Source: Nectonema munidae (taxonomy: Eukaryota; Nematomorpha; Nectonematoida; Nectonematidae). From it: a DNA stretch of 64,000 nucleotides. Under the pieces are notes generated by a model. The model worked only from the letters and a program-made list of their open reading frames with translations, searched no databases and was not told the DNA's origin. A program made the position numbers and the translations under genes. Each line of letters begins with the position of its first letter. Position 1 is the stretch's first letter. The stretch covers positions 724,756 through 788,755 of the forward strand of contig JAUIRK010000461.1 of NCBI GenBank assembly GCA_030549495.1, in the 5' to 3' direction. Shown here piece after piece: positions 54,000 through 64,000 of the stretch.

Positions 54000-56625
54000 C
54001 TTCGCTTATTATAATATTTTTTTGAAGGTTGGCCTTAATATTTTTACTTAATTTATTTTATAAGTTCATCCTCTATTATATTTAACTTTTTCAAGGCGGA
54101 TCTTTGCTTTATCTGTAAGAAATTTAACTTGTTTCCTTAATTCTTTATTATAAGTTCATATTGAATGTTTTTAAGGTTGTCTTTGCTCTCGCTGTAACAA
54201 ACTTTACTTTTTACTGTTTTTCCTGTAATTCGTTAAAATTTTTAAGGTTGACCTTTGCTTTCTGTGTCAGGAACTTAAATTTTTTACTTATTTTTTTCAT
54301 AAGTTCATTCAACTTTTTTGAAGGTCAATCTTTAATTTTCTGTAAACTTTTTATCATCCCCTATTATATTAAACTTTTTAAGGCGGATCTTTGCTTTATC
54401 TGTAAGAAATTAAAATTTTCTTTAATTCTTTTTTATAAGTTCATATTAAACTTTTTAAGGTTGTCTTTGTCTCTCTGTAACAAAATTTACTTTTTACTTA
54501 TATTTCCTTATAATTACGTTAAATTTTTTAAGGCTGACTTCTTTACGAACTTAAATTTTTATTTATTTATTTTCATAAGTTCATTAAACTTTTTGGAAGG
54601 TCAATGTTTGCTTTTCTGTAAACTTTTTATAAGTTCATCCCCTATTATATTAAACTTTTTTCAAGGCTGTCTTTGCTTTTTCTGTAAGTTAATATTTTTA
54701 CTTAATTTATTTTTTAGGGTTGACTTTGCTTTCTGTGTAAGGAACTTAAATTTTTTACTTATTTTTTTCTAAGTTCATTCAACTTTTTTGAAGGTCAATC
54801 TTTAATTTTCTGTAAACTTTTTATCATCTCCTATTATATTAAACTTTTTTAAGGCGGTCTTTGCTTTATCTGTAAGAAATTAAAATTTTTCTTTATTCTT
54901 TTTTATAAGTTCATATTAAACATTTTTAAGGTTGTCTTTGCTCTCTCTGTAACAAAATTTACTTTTTACTTATATTTCCTTATAATTACGTTAAAATTTT
55001 TTTAAGGCTGACTTCTTTACGAACTTAAATTTTTTATTTATTTATTTTCATAAGTTCATTCGACTTTTTGGAAGGTCATGTTTGCTTTTCTGTAAACTTT
55101 TTATAAGTTCATCCCCTATTATATTAAATTTTTTCAAGGCTGATCTTTGCTTTTTCTGAAAGTTAATATTTTTACTTAATTTATTTTTTAAGGTTGACTT
55201 TGCTTTCTGTGTAAGGAACTTAAATTTTTTACTTATTTTTTTTCATAAGTTCATTCAACTTTTTTGAAGGTCAATCTTTAATTTTCTGTAAACTTTTTAT
55301 CATCCCCTATTATATTAAACTTTTTAAGGCGGTCTTTGCTTTATCTGTGAGAAATTAAATTTTTCTTTAATTCTTTTTTATAAGTTCATATTAAACATTT
55401 TTAAGGTTGTCTTTGCTCTCTGTAACAAAATTTACTTTTTACTTATATTTCCTTATAATTACGTTAAAATTTTTTAAGGCTGACTTTTGCTTTACGAACT
55501 TAAATTTTTTATTTATTTATTTTCATAAGTTCATTCGACTTTTTTGGAAGGTCAATGTTTGCTTTTCTGTAAACTTTTTATAAGTTCACCCCTATTATAT
55601 TAAATTTTTTTCAAGGCTGTCTTTGTTTTTCTGAAAGTTAATATTTTTACTTAATTTATTTTTTAAGGTTGACATTTGCTTTCTGTGTAAGGAACTTAAA
55701 TTTTTACTTATTTTTTTTCATAAGTTCATTCAACTTTTTTGAAGGTCAATCTTTAATTTTCTGTAAACTTTTTATCATCCCCTATTATATTAAACTTTTT
55801 AAGGCGGATCTTTGCTTTATCTGTGAGAAATTAAAATTTTTCTTTAATTTTTTTTATAAGTTTATATTAAACATTTTTAAAGGTTGATCTTTGCTCTCTC
55901 TGTAACAAAATTTACTTTTTACTTATAATTACGTTAAAAATTTTTTAAGGCTGACTTTTGCTTTACGAACTTAAATTTTTTATTTATTTATTTTCATAAG
56001 TTCATTCGACTTTTTTGGAAGGTCAATGTTTGCTTTTCTGTAAACTTTTTTATAAGTTCATCCCCTATTATATTAAATTTTTTTCAAGGCTGATCTTGGC
56101 TTTTTCTGAAAGATTAATATTTTTACTTAATTTATTTTTTAAGGTTGACATTTGCTTTCTGTGTAAGGAACTTACATTTTTTACTTATTTTTTTCATAAG
56201 TTCATTCAACTTTTTTGAAGGTCAATCTTTAATTTTCTGTAAACTTTTTTATCATCCCTATTATATTAAACTTTTTCAAGGCGATCTTTGCTTTATCTGT
56301 AAGAAATTAAAATTTTTTCTTTAATTCTTTTTATAAGTCAATTTTTAAAGGTTGTCTTTGTCTCTCTGTAAAAACTTTACTTTTTGCTTATATTTCCCTA
56401 TAATTACGTTAAAAAATTTTAAGATTGACTTTTGCTTTCTGTGTAAGGAACTTAAATTTTTTATTTATTTTTTTTCATAAGTTCATTCAACCTTTTTTGA
56501 AGGTCAATCTTTGCTTTTCTGTAAACTTTTTCAAGGCTGATCTCTGCTTTATCTGTAAGAAATTTAACTTTTTTCCTTAATTCTTTATTATAAGTTCATA
56601 TTAAATATTTTTTTAAGATTTTATA
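54000..56625. repeat. Higher-order satellite, ~473 bp period made of ~80-90 bp subunits
   Basis: The subunit pattern AAGGTTGACTTTGCTTTCTG, TGTAAGGAACTTAAATTTTT, ACTTATTTTTTTCATAAGTT, CATTCAACTTTTTTGAAGG repeats in diverged versions. One distinctive version (GCTTTCTGTGT.AGGAACTTA) recurs at about 54,256, 54,727, 55,200, 55,674 and 56,154, giving spacings of 471, 473, 474 and 480 bp, with a shorter last step (about 56,430). Each large unit holds five to six subunit types in fixed order (ending GTTCATTCAACTTTT, CCCCTATTATATTAAACTT, AAGTTCATATTAAAC, AATTACGTTAAA). The 203-codon plus-strand frame at 54,161-54,772 is only the repeat read in frame and is not a gene. Confidence 0.93.
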
Positions 56626-56634
56626 ATAAATCAA

Positions 56635-58190
56635 GCTCAAGTAATTTCAAAATGAACTCTTAAAACAACTTTTTTACCATATTCGTATTTGTTACCTTAC
56701 TTAACTTTTAACAAAATTAATGATCAATAATTATTCTAAAGTATTTTATCTAAAAACAGTTTTATATAATGTCTCTTTCTTATTTAGTGTATTAAAATTT
56801 TATGAAAAGATAAGAAATATAAAAATTATCTGATTTCACTTTTTAAATTTTTTTCTAATTCAATATTCCTGTATTCATTTATTCGGTTAGATAATAAAAG
56901 TTTTTAATATTGAAGTAAGAATGATGAATGTAGAAAGTAAAAAGTATTTAGGTATGGAACTTATGATTAATTTTTTCATAATTTCATAATCGCTTTAATT
57001 TTTTTCAGATTTTTATTTATAGATGATTGTGTTTAGTCAAATAAGAATCTGTAAAAGTCTTCGTAGTTCTGAAAACTCTTCAATTTTTATTTTTTGTTTT
57101 TCTTACCAATTATTTAGTGTACTATTATTCGTTTTTATTTTAAAATTTTCATTATTTTCAATAAATCTATTAGGAAAGCATTTTTATTTAAGATGAAGCA
57201 TGTTTTTAATTAGAAAACTTTATTAGAAGTTTGTATTTTATTTAAAAATTGTAAACTTAACCATTTTTAAAAATAGTACAGTGTCCCGCCCTAATAAAGA
57301 TTCTGCACTTATGAAGAAATTTTAAAGTGTCGACCAAAGTATCCAATCATATACAACATGATTAACAAAATTTATTTGAAAACCCTTGAATTAAGTTTAG
57401 GCAATAATGATCAGCTCGCATTTTTAATTGTAAGGTTTTTTAATAATACGCAAAGATATTAACTAAATTTTACAGAATAATTATTTTTGTATTCTAAAAA
57501 CATTTTATACATCAATGAAGTAAACTGTCTTAACGATAGGCATCGTTTGAAAAGGAAAATTATTTTGAAAGTGTATTAAAAATTGTTCAAAACTCATTTT
57601 TAATAAATTTGGTAATGGCTTTATAGGAAAGTGGACTTATTATTTTTGAAAATTGGAAATCAGTTTAAAATTCTTCTGAAAATAAATTTTGTGTTAAAGT
57701 TTTAAAATTTGGTACCTTAACAATCATTTTCATGAAAAAGTCAACTAAAAAACTTGATTCTTTTTATTAAGTTGAGAAATGATAACTTCGAAAGGTAAAA
57801 GGTTAAAAATTAATTTTCCTGCCAAATTTAAATAAAATCTTTAAAGAATATTTTTTCCAACAAATGATGGGGAAATAAAAAATATTCTTCGAAGTATATA
57901 TCAAAGGTGGCAATATTTTTGTCAGAAAATCTTTAAAAAAAATAATTTTTGTTGGAGATATTTAGGAAATTTTAAAGTCATTGATTTTTAATAACTTTGG
58001 GAAATTTTCTTAGTACTAATTTATCGTCTGGTTTTTGAAATTTTATAAAATTTATTCGAATTTCGTAAAAGAGGTTTCTTAGGAAAAAATTTATTATAAT
58101 GTATCTATATTATAATATTTATAAAAAGAAATTTAATAAAATAAAGTTTTTATATTTAGATATCATTTTAAATTTATCTAGCAAATAGTT
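56635..58190. other. Stretch with no recognised feature
   Basis: Extremely AT-rich DNA. No frames or repeat ends were recognised. Confidence 0.4.
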
Positions 58191-58205
58191 TATAGATAAA
58201 TCTAG

Positions 58206-58800
58206 TAGTAAGCTCTCGATAACTCGAGTCGCTTTATGTTCAGTCATATCTACACATGCTAAATTTTCGTTTAACTCAAAATCAGATAGGTGGAATTTTC
58301 GGTTAAATCGAAGTAATTCATGCTTTTTGATATAATTTATAACTTAAATTATTCGGGATAAAAATTTCAATCTATCTGTGAATTGAGTTATCATGTTGCA
58401 ATATATTTCAGAGGCTTTGAATAAAAGTTTTTATGAAAAATAATAAAAGTGTGAATTAACAGTTTTATTCATTTGTTGAAGGCATTTTCAGGCTAGATAT
58501 TTGCAGCCTATGATTTGCTTTGAATTATTGACCATATTTTATTATTATCTTTAAGGTGTAGGCAAAATTTTATGCCCTTTTCAACGTAAATTATCGTAAT
58601 TTTGTATATATATCTCGTTATTTTTTTATAAAATAAAATGAATTCAATTTTTTTGAGGTTTTGTCCCTTAAATTTGTACCTGAAGTATCACAGAACTGCT
58701 ATTCATCCAAGAAAATATATGATACTGATCATTCGTTTAACTCGAACTTCGGATAACTTAAAGGATTTTTTGGATCCCAAAGACTCGACTTTTTGGTAGA
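58206..58800. mobile_element. Tigger-like MITE relic
   Basis: The left side holds GTAAGCTCTCGATAACTCGA and TCGTTTAACTCAAA. The right side holds TTCGTTTAACTCGAACTTCG, GATAACTTAAAGG and AAAGACTCGACTTTTTGGTA. Repeated 'GATAACTCGA / TTAACTCGAA' texts in inverse orientation near both ends are typical of pogo/Tigger terminal regions. The ends are eroded and no TA flanks could be fixed. Confidence 0.5.
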
Positions 58801-59299
58801 TATTAAAATATTATAAACATTAAAGGTAAGGGTAAACTCCCTTAAAAATTCATTGATGTTGGTGTAGTTATGTAAAATTAAGTGTTTTAGAAAATATGAA
58901 ATCTCAAATCAATAATAATAATATAATATATATATTTTTTATTTGATATTTTGAATAAAGATCATCTTTAAAAACAAAAGAGAATAAAAAGATTAAAGAA
59001 ATTAAAAATTTAACAAAATATTTTTGAAAATTAATTTTTTAAAATGAAAATATATTTTTTTACATAAATTAATTCGCATAGACATTATTGCCATCGAGGT
59101 AACAGTAATGGAAGACAAATCCATAAATTTTGACTTATTATCACTAAAATATAATGTTTTTTTAATATATATAACTTGATTTGATTTTTTTCTGAATTAG
59201 AGACTCGAGTTTTATATGTAAGTAAATTTTCACTCTGTTATCTCTTTTCGTTTATTCGAAATCAGGCTTTACTTTTGCAGCTTATTTTACACCTACCCA

Positions 59300-60860
59300 T
59301 TTAAATTTTAAAAACCAGTAGATTTAAATAATTGTTTTAAAGATTTAGTAAGCTTAATATATTTTGTTTAAATTATATCTATTAATTGTATTAAATTATA
59401 TTTTACTATAAAAGATTGAGACATTTAAGATCTGTATAAAACAATAAAAAGTAATTTTTTTGATAAATGATAGATACTATTTGCTCTGTATGTGATGATT
59501 AAAAATTGTAGATAACAACCAAGAAATGAAATATCTTCAAAAATCTATAAAGCTGACTTAAAGCCATTATCAACGCCTCTAGATAGAAACTGTTCGTTTA
59601 ACGCTGCCTTACTCATCTTATTTGGAAATGAAAAAATCCTTAGTAGGGACCCAAGTATGGAAAAAGTTTCCCCAACTATAGAAGAAGGAATTATCAAACT
59701 TTGTGTTTAAAATTCTTGGTGTTCAGTTTTAGCAATTAAAGCAGTTGTTAGTGTTTTTGAAGATCAATTAAGGGGTTTAATTTTTCACCCAATTTATGTA
59801 TTAATTTTATAATAATCGTACACATAAAATATTCGGAGAGATGTACAGTTTGTTCTTCAAATTTTATTCTAGGTTCCATTTTTGCTTGACTTGTAAAGTT
59901 ATTTTTACTTCGAATGTTTACATTTGTGATCTTATACTTGATTAATGATCCAAAAAATTTTAATAAAAGTTTGTTTATTTGGGTTAAAAATCTTCGATTG
60001 TAAAGCTTGTATTATTACACTCATGTTTTGAACCGCAGATTTTTTTTATTTTTTTTATATTGTTTAATTTTTAGGTCAAAAGTGTTGATTTGACTCTTCT
60101 TTTATGTTCTGTTTTACAAGCTGTTACACTTATAGAATTATATAAAAGTTTTTAAAAAATACTTCCCCATTATCAGAAAACATATTGGAGTATTATCAAA
60201 TCCCTGCCTAGATATTTATTAATTCTAAGTTCGTCAAAAGAATTGCTTTAAAGCTTAAACGACCAAAATTTTACAAAAGAAAGTCATAAATTATACGATA
60301 AATTCTCTTAAAATTTTTTTTAACTCAAATCATAATACTTTATTTAAGGTTGAAGCAAACAGAAAAGATGCATTGAATAATCGGGAGAATTTTTCATCTA
60401 TTCCTATTTGAATTGATGTTTGGATGTGAATTTACCTTATTATAAGATGTTACAGTAATAACTGAAAATTGATATTATTTCCTCTTTTTCCTCCTCTTTC
60501 ATGTATTTATTATATATTGCAAAAGACTCAAAAATGGAATTCTTGGGTGGTATACAAGATTTTTTTATATATGTGTATTATTTTTTTATTATTTTCAATA
60601 AAATTTTTCTATTTTTAAAAACTACTGTCTTCGTGATTTTTACTTTGTTTGTAACATCAGATTTTTCGGAATAAATACTCAAAAAAATCTCAAGACAAGC
60701 GCAAGTAAGTATTGATTTAGAGTATTTACAGAAAATTGCTTAAATCTTTATATTGATTTGGATTTTTATACTAAAATGCTAGAATATCTTAGTTTAGTAA
60801 ATCAAAAACATGATAAACTTACAATAAAAAAATCAGAAAATTTTATTAAAATAATATAAC
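59300..60860. other. Stretch with no recognised feature
   Basis: AT-rich DNA left of the MULE-class element's C-terminal coding end. One of that element's terminal repeats should be here, but I could not match it to anything inside the window. Confidence 0.35.
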
Positions 60861-61115
60861 ATTCAATTAATCTTCAATGTAACTGAACAAAGCAAAGTCT
60901 AAACTTTCTTTTTTGATAATAGGTTCATCCTAAAAAATTACAGAATAATTTAGATAAAAATTATGAATATATTGAAATATACCAAAATTCAAAATTTCAT
61001 TTTCTTAAGGTGTCTTTTTTGGCCAGGCTTCAGAGCAATCTTTTCAACATTTTTTGCTATCAACAATTGGTTTTGAGATGTTGTGTATTTAGCTTCATAT
61101 TTAGTTTTCCAATCG

Positions 61116-62473
61116 TTAATGAAATCCTTGTATTTTTTTTTCTCTTTCTTCATTCGATAATTTTATCCACTGCATGTAGTTTACTCGATATTTAATTCCA
61201 TCGCCTACTAAATTATATTCTCCTTGTCCATGCAATGCGGACTTTATTTGGTTTTCTTGAAAAAGTGTTTGATCATATAACTTGCGGGTGAGTTGAAACA
61301 TTTTGTTAGGTTTCCAATCCACTAAATTTTTGATTATATGATTTAACGATTCTGAATGGTTATTTTTCCAGTTTATCTGTAAATGGGAATTTTTTAAGCA
61401 TGGTTCCACAACATGTTTTTTAATAATTGGAAAATATTTATTTAGGAAATTTAAATTTTGATTTGTATTCTGGTAAAAGTTTTCAATTATTAATTTTACC
61501 TTTTCATCAAACTCACTTAATGAATTCGAAGATGTTAGGCCGTTGGTACTAAATATTTTATTAATAAAAGAGTTTATTTCTTTTTCTTTTAGCCTCAGTT
61601 TTTGTCTTAATGTTCTTTTTATATTATCTTGAAGATGTCTCACACAAAACAACATATTTACATTAGGAAAATGACATCTTATAGATTTAACGATAGCAAG
61701 TTCCTGATCAGATCCTATGTAAAGTTGTTCCTGTTGAAACTTGCTTTTCAAATTATGGTTAAGTACTAAAGATAAGTGTGAGAAAAAAACCGAAAATGTA
61801 TTGAAGCTTGAATCAAAATGTAAAAAAACAGGTCCCATCAAAATAGGTGCTCTTTTAGTTGAGCGTTTGAACAAATTTCTGTCTTGATACATTGTGCAAG
61901 TCACATAGCAAGATCCTAAATTGAATGTTTTATCAATACCTAAAACACAACTCTTTGAATAATAAACACAATTAATCATATGAGAAATTTGGTTTCTGTA
62001 TAACAAATTACTGAAGGGTTTTTTCCAATATTTTGGGTGAACGATTTAATGTAATTATCTCCCGTAGTTATCACGTTCAATATATGTTGATATTCATCAG
62101 CAACATTTGTATTGAAAAAAAATTCATTTTTAATTGTTTTTTTAACATCATATATTACTCTCATATTTCTAAAATATTCATTATCTTTTATTGATTCTAT
62201 GAAAATACTTTTTGCATTCTTGTTTTGATTTAATTTTTCTCTTATTGTTTCAAATGTTGCATTGGGTGTTCTGAAATATTCATGATAGGTTTTTGAGTTA
62301 CCGTGTATAGAAATTTTTTGTTCAGGGTACTCCCCAAGATACTCATAAAGATATTTGTTAGATATTTCAATTTGATTTCCTTGAAATTGTTCAAACCATG
62401 ACACTCTTCTTTTGTAATTTTTATCAATTTTCAAATAGGTATAATACCGATTTAAAATGATCAAATCTTTCAA
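61116..62473 (-). pseudogene. MULE-like transposase of the PHD-OTU element
   Basis: The linker frame 62,473-61,976 includes NSKTYHEYFRTPNATFETIR, ADEYQHILNVITTGDNYIKS and NPSVICYTETKFLI. After a frameshift the catalytic frame (62,006-61,116) has VLGIDKTFNLGSCYVT (first Asp, residue 25), APILMGPVFLHFDSSFNTF, YIGSDQELAIVKSI (second Asp, residue 100), MLFCVRHLQDNIKR (C-x2-H, residues 121 and 124) and WKNNHSESLNHIIKNL (Glu, residue 219). This is the MULE DDE order with all key residues kept. A second frame change at about 61,110 leads to INDWKTKYEAKYTTSQNQLL and a C-terminal tail, ending near 60,867. Confidence 0.85.
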
Positions 62474-62618
62474 ATCTGGTTGTTTTTCTACAGGTCGAAA
62501 TTTGTTTTTTACTGTTTTTCCAAGTCCCCGAAGAATTTCTTTTTAAAAATGTGTATGAATTATCTATATTTTCAAAGAAAAAATATTTTTTATCGAATTC
62601 CCACACCAAACACCACAA
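62430..62618 (-). pseudogene. FLYWCH-like zinc-finger region of the MULE-class element, degenerate
   Basis: The minus-strand frame reads VWEFDKKYFFFENIDNSYTF then LKRNSSGTWKNSKK. The order W-F-x-KY-F-F ... N-x-Y-x-FL-(C/R) resembles the FLYWCH/GCM1-type DNA-binding finger that precedes many MULE transposases. The usual cysteines and His pair are not clear in this copy, so the call is tentative. Confidence 0.4.
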
Positions 62619-63766
62619 TTGTCATGAAAGTTTCTCCTTCTATTTTTTGTTTCCATATATAAAATGAAATACTCATTATTTTTAAGATTATCAGGAATTT
62701 TATGTACTATATCTATACTATTGATTAGTAGTTTTGTTACTTCTGAGAATGATAAAAAATTTAATAATGTATTTTTGCTAATTTGATCCTTTTCATGGCA
62801 TGTATTTCCATTTTCTATATTTTGAGTATTATTCCAATAAATGTCATCCTCCTTTTTAGAAAATTCTATTAGTTTTTCTGCGGATTCATTGACTAAGTCA
62901 TCATTATGATTTGAAATAACTAAAGGCACGAAATGATTTGGATTCCAGAAAAAATAGCCAGAGTTTTCCGTAGGAAAGTAAGTTGATGACCATAAAATAT
63001 TAATAAAATTCACATGATAAGCTAAAATACTTGTTTCTGTTAATCGCGGGTTGATTCTTGGATGGAAAATTGTATTTAATATTTTGTAAACTAAATCCTT
63101 GCTACCGTTTATTCGAGGATAAATTGATTTAATTTGAGTTCCAATAACAGTCGAAGCTGCTTTAATCGCAAATGCAGAACAATAAGAATTTTTCAAGCAT
63201 ATTTTTTCACATTCTTCCTCTAAATCCCATGAAACCTTCTCTATACCTAAATTTTTGACACATAAATTATAAAATGTTTTATTCAAATTAATTTCTAAGG
63301 CTGTTTTCAATCTAATTTCTGTTGAAAGTTTTTCGCTTCCAACTAGAACAAGAGAAAGAGAATTAAACAAACAATTCCCATCCCCTGTTGATTTTAAAGG
63401 TTTCAAATTAGTTTCATAAATTTTAGAAGCTATTTCATCGATTGGTAAATGTTCATTAGAGTATATCATTCCGTACTTTTCAAGCAAAGGTATTGTGTCA
63501 TTTCTTAAAAAAACTGATTCTCTCAAAAAGTATTTCTCATTATTTTCTAAAGATCTTATCAAGCTCAATCTCTTCAGAGAAGATTCGAAATTGTATTCAG
63601 AAATATTTAGATTACATAGAAAACAAATAAATTCAAGTTAAATGAAAATTTTGTTCTGTTCTTCGGTCAATTTCTGACAAGCAGAATGAAATTTCTTCTT
63701 ACAAATATTACAAATCACTATAGACGACAGTATCACTTTTCTGCACTGATCACAAAAGTATATCAT
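62564..63766 (-). pseudogene. PHD finger and OTU-type deubiquitinase module of the MULE-class element
   Basis: ATG at 63,766 begins MIYFCDQCRKVILSSIVICN. The ligands are C5, C8, C19, C22, H27, C30 and, after one in-frame TAA (codon 43), C48 and C51: a full C4HC3 PHD pattern, a histone-tail reader in host proteins. The frame then stays open to 62,564. The OTU domain has STGDGNCLFNSLSLVLVGSE (Asp and nucleophile Cys, about 63,382-63,371) and a distal NPNHFVPLVISN with the catalytic His (about 62,935), so the cysteine-protease triad looks intact. OTU enzymes cleave ubiquitin chains. The role in the transposon is unknown; it could stabilise the transposase or counter host ubiquitin-based control (inference). 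Confidence 0.85.
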
Positions 63767-63779
63767 TATCCTAAAAATA

Positions 63780-64000
63780 GAGAAAGTAAAATTATTTTTA
63801 TATTAAACTGAAATAAATGATAAAATTATAAGGTATAAAATTACAAAAATAAAAGTTCACTTGCAATTTACATTTGTCGAGTACAGTATCTGTTAGTTTT
63901 ACTCTTCTGTTAAAAGTACTACTCCATACAATCCTTTTTTTAAAGCTTTAAAATTTATTTATTAATTTTTTTAGGCACATAAAAGATTTATTTTTTAATT
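63780..64000. other. Upstream edge of the MULE-class element
   Basis: Should contain the promoter side of the element and possibly part of a terminal inverted repeat. Nothing conclusive is seen before the window ends. Confidence 0.3.

Larger units (their letters stand above)
53613..59290. repeat. 18 bp inverted motif flanking the satellite region
   Basis: GTAAAATAAGCTGCAAAA occurs at 53,613-53,630 and, one base shorter, at 53,811-53,827. Its exact complement lies at 59,273-59,290. The three copies bracket the higher-order satellite and the T-rich DNA after it. It may mark the ends of a long non-autonomous transposon that contains the satellite; target duplications were not identified. Confidence 0.4.
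60867..63766 (-). mobile_element. MULE-class element: PHD finger, OTU protease, FLYWCH-like region, transposase
   Basis: A single transcription direction and matching module order show one element of at least 2.9 kb. From right to left: PHD finger (63,766-63,610), OTU cysteine protease (about 63,570-62,600), degenerate zinc-finger-like region (62,618-62,430), linker (62,473-61,980), transposase (62,006-61,116) and a tail to a TAA at 60,867-60,869. Breaks seen: a TAA stop at 63,638-63,640 and frame changes near 62,590, 62,450, 62,000 and 61,110. Terminal inverted repeats were not found; the right one may lie beyond 64,000. The number of breaks is small for the length, so the copy is not very old. 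Confidence 0.85.

Noticed and set aside
54161-54772. 203-codon plus-strand open frame rich in Phe and Leu
   Set aside because: It is the 473 bp satellite read in one frame (the same peptide pattern LTFAFCVRNLNF repeats at 55,669), with T-rich codons only. Not a gene.
1-64000. LTR or retrovirus-like elements, CRISPR arrays, tRNA genes
   Set aside because: No long direct repeats with retroviral-type coding, no regularly spaced short repeats with spacers, and no cloverleaf with matching boxes were recognised.

Overview
This is a 64 kb window of very AT-rich nuclear DNA from an animal, most likely an invertebrate. The evidence is a spliced RPS2 gene with a metazoan-type RGG/GR-rich N-terminus, a spliced mitochondrial Obg GTPase (MTG2/GTPBP5-like), a rhodopsin-type seven-transmembrane receptor, GT-AG introns ranging from about 49 bp to several kb, and a dense load of animal-type cut-and-paste DNA transposons. 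I cannot fix the phylum from the sequence alone. There is no bacterial operon structure, CRISPR array, rRNA or tRNA that I could recognise, and I saw no LTR or retrovirus-like element.

Layout. 0-7.5 kb: dispersed repeat copy A, a MULE transposase scrap, a 1.14 kb hAT element that splits a small reading frame, a Tigger/pogo fragment interrupted by a 432 bp MITE, and a LINE tail. 7.8-15 kb: an unnamed DDE-type transposase scrap, a hAT MITE with a perfect target duplication, and three hAT remnants. 15.4-18.6 kb: a Tigger nested in another Tigger. 18.8-22.4 kb: RPS2 in five coding exons, with a 2.5 kb third intron full of repeats. 23-27.5 kb: repeat copy B, split by a hAT MITE and by a 2,993 bp hAT-like element (perfect 8 bp target duplication, atypical transposase). 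29.3-30.3 kb: the receptor on the minus strand; 32.7-33.1 kb: two partial copies of its 5' end, arranged as an inverted repeat. 33-34.6 kb: repeat copy C, eight tandem units of about 150 bp. 38.0-46.9 kb: MTG2 on the minus strand, whose large intron holds several MITEs and tandem duplications. 48.4-53.1 kb: two more hAT remnants. 54.0-56.6 kb: a higher-order satellite with a period of about 473 bp. 60.9-63.8 kb: a degenerating MULE-class element coding for a PHD finger, an OTU cysteine protease, a degenerate FLYWCH-like region and a transposase.

The window therefore holds three recognisable host genes (RPS2, MTG2 and a GPCR) in a matrix of DNA transposons. hAT elements dominate (at least 13 loci), and several short copies still have intact 8 bp target duplications, so hAT movement has been fairly recent. 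The two best candidates for something poorly described are the PHD-OTU-MULE element at the right edge and the hAT-like element at 23.7-26.7 kb.
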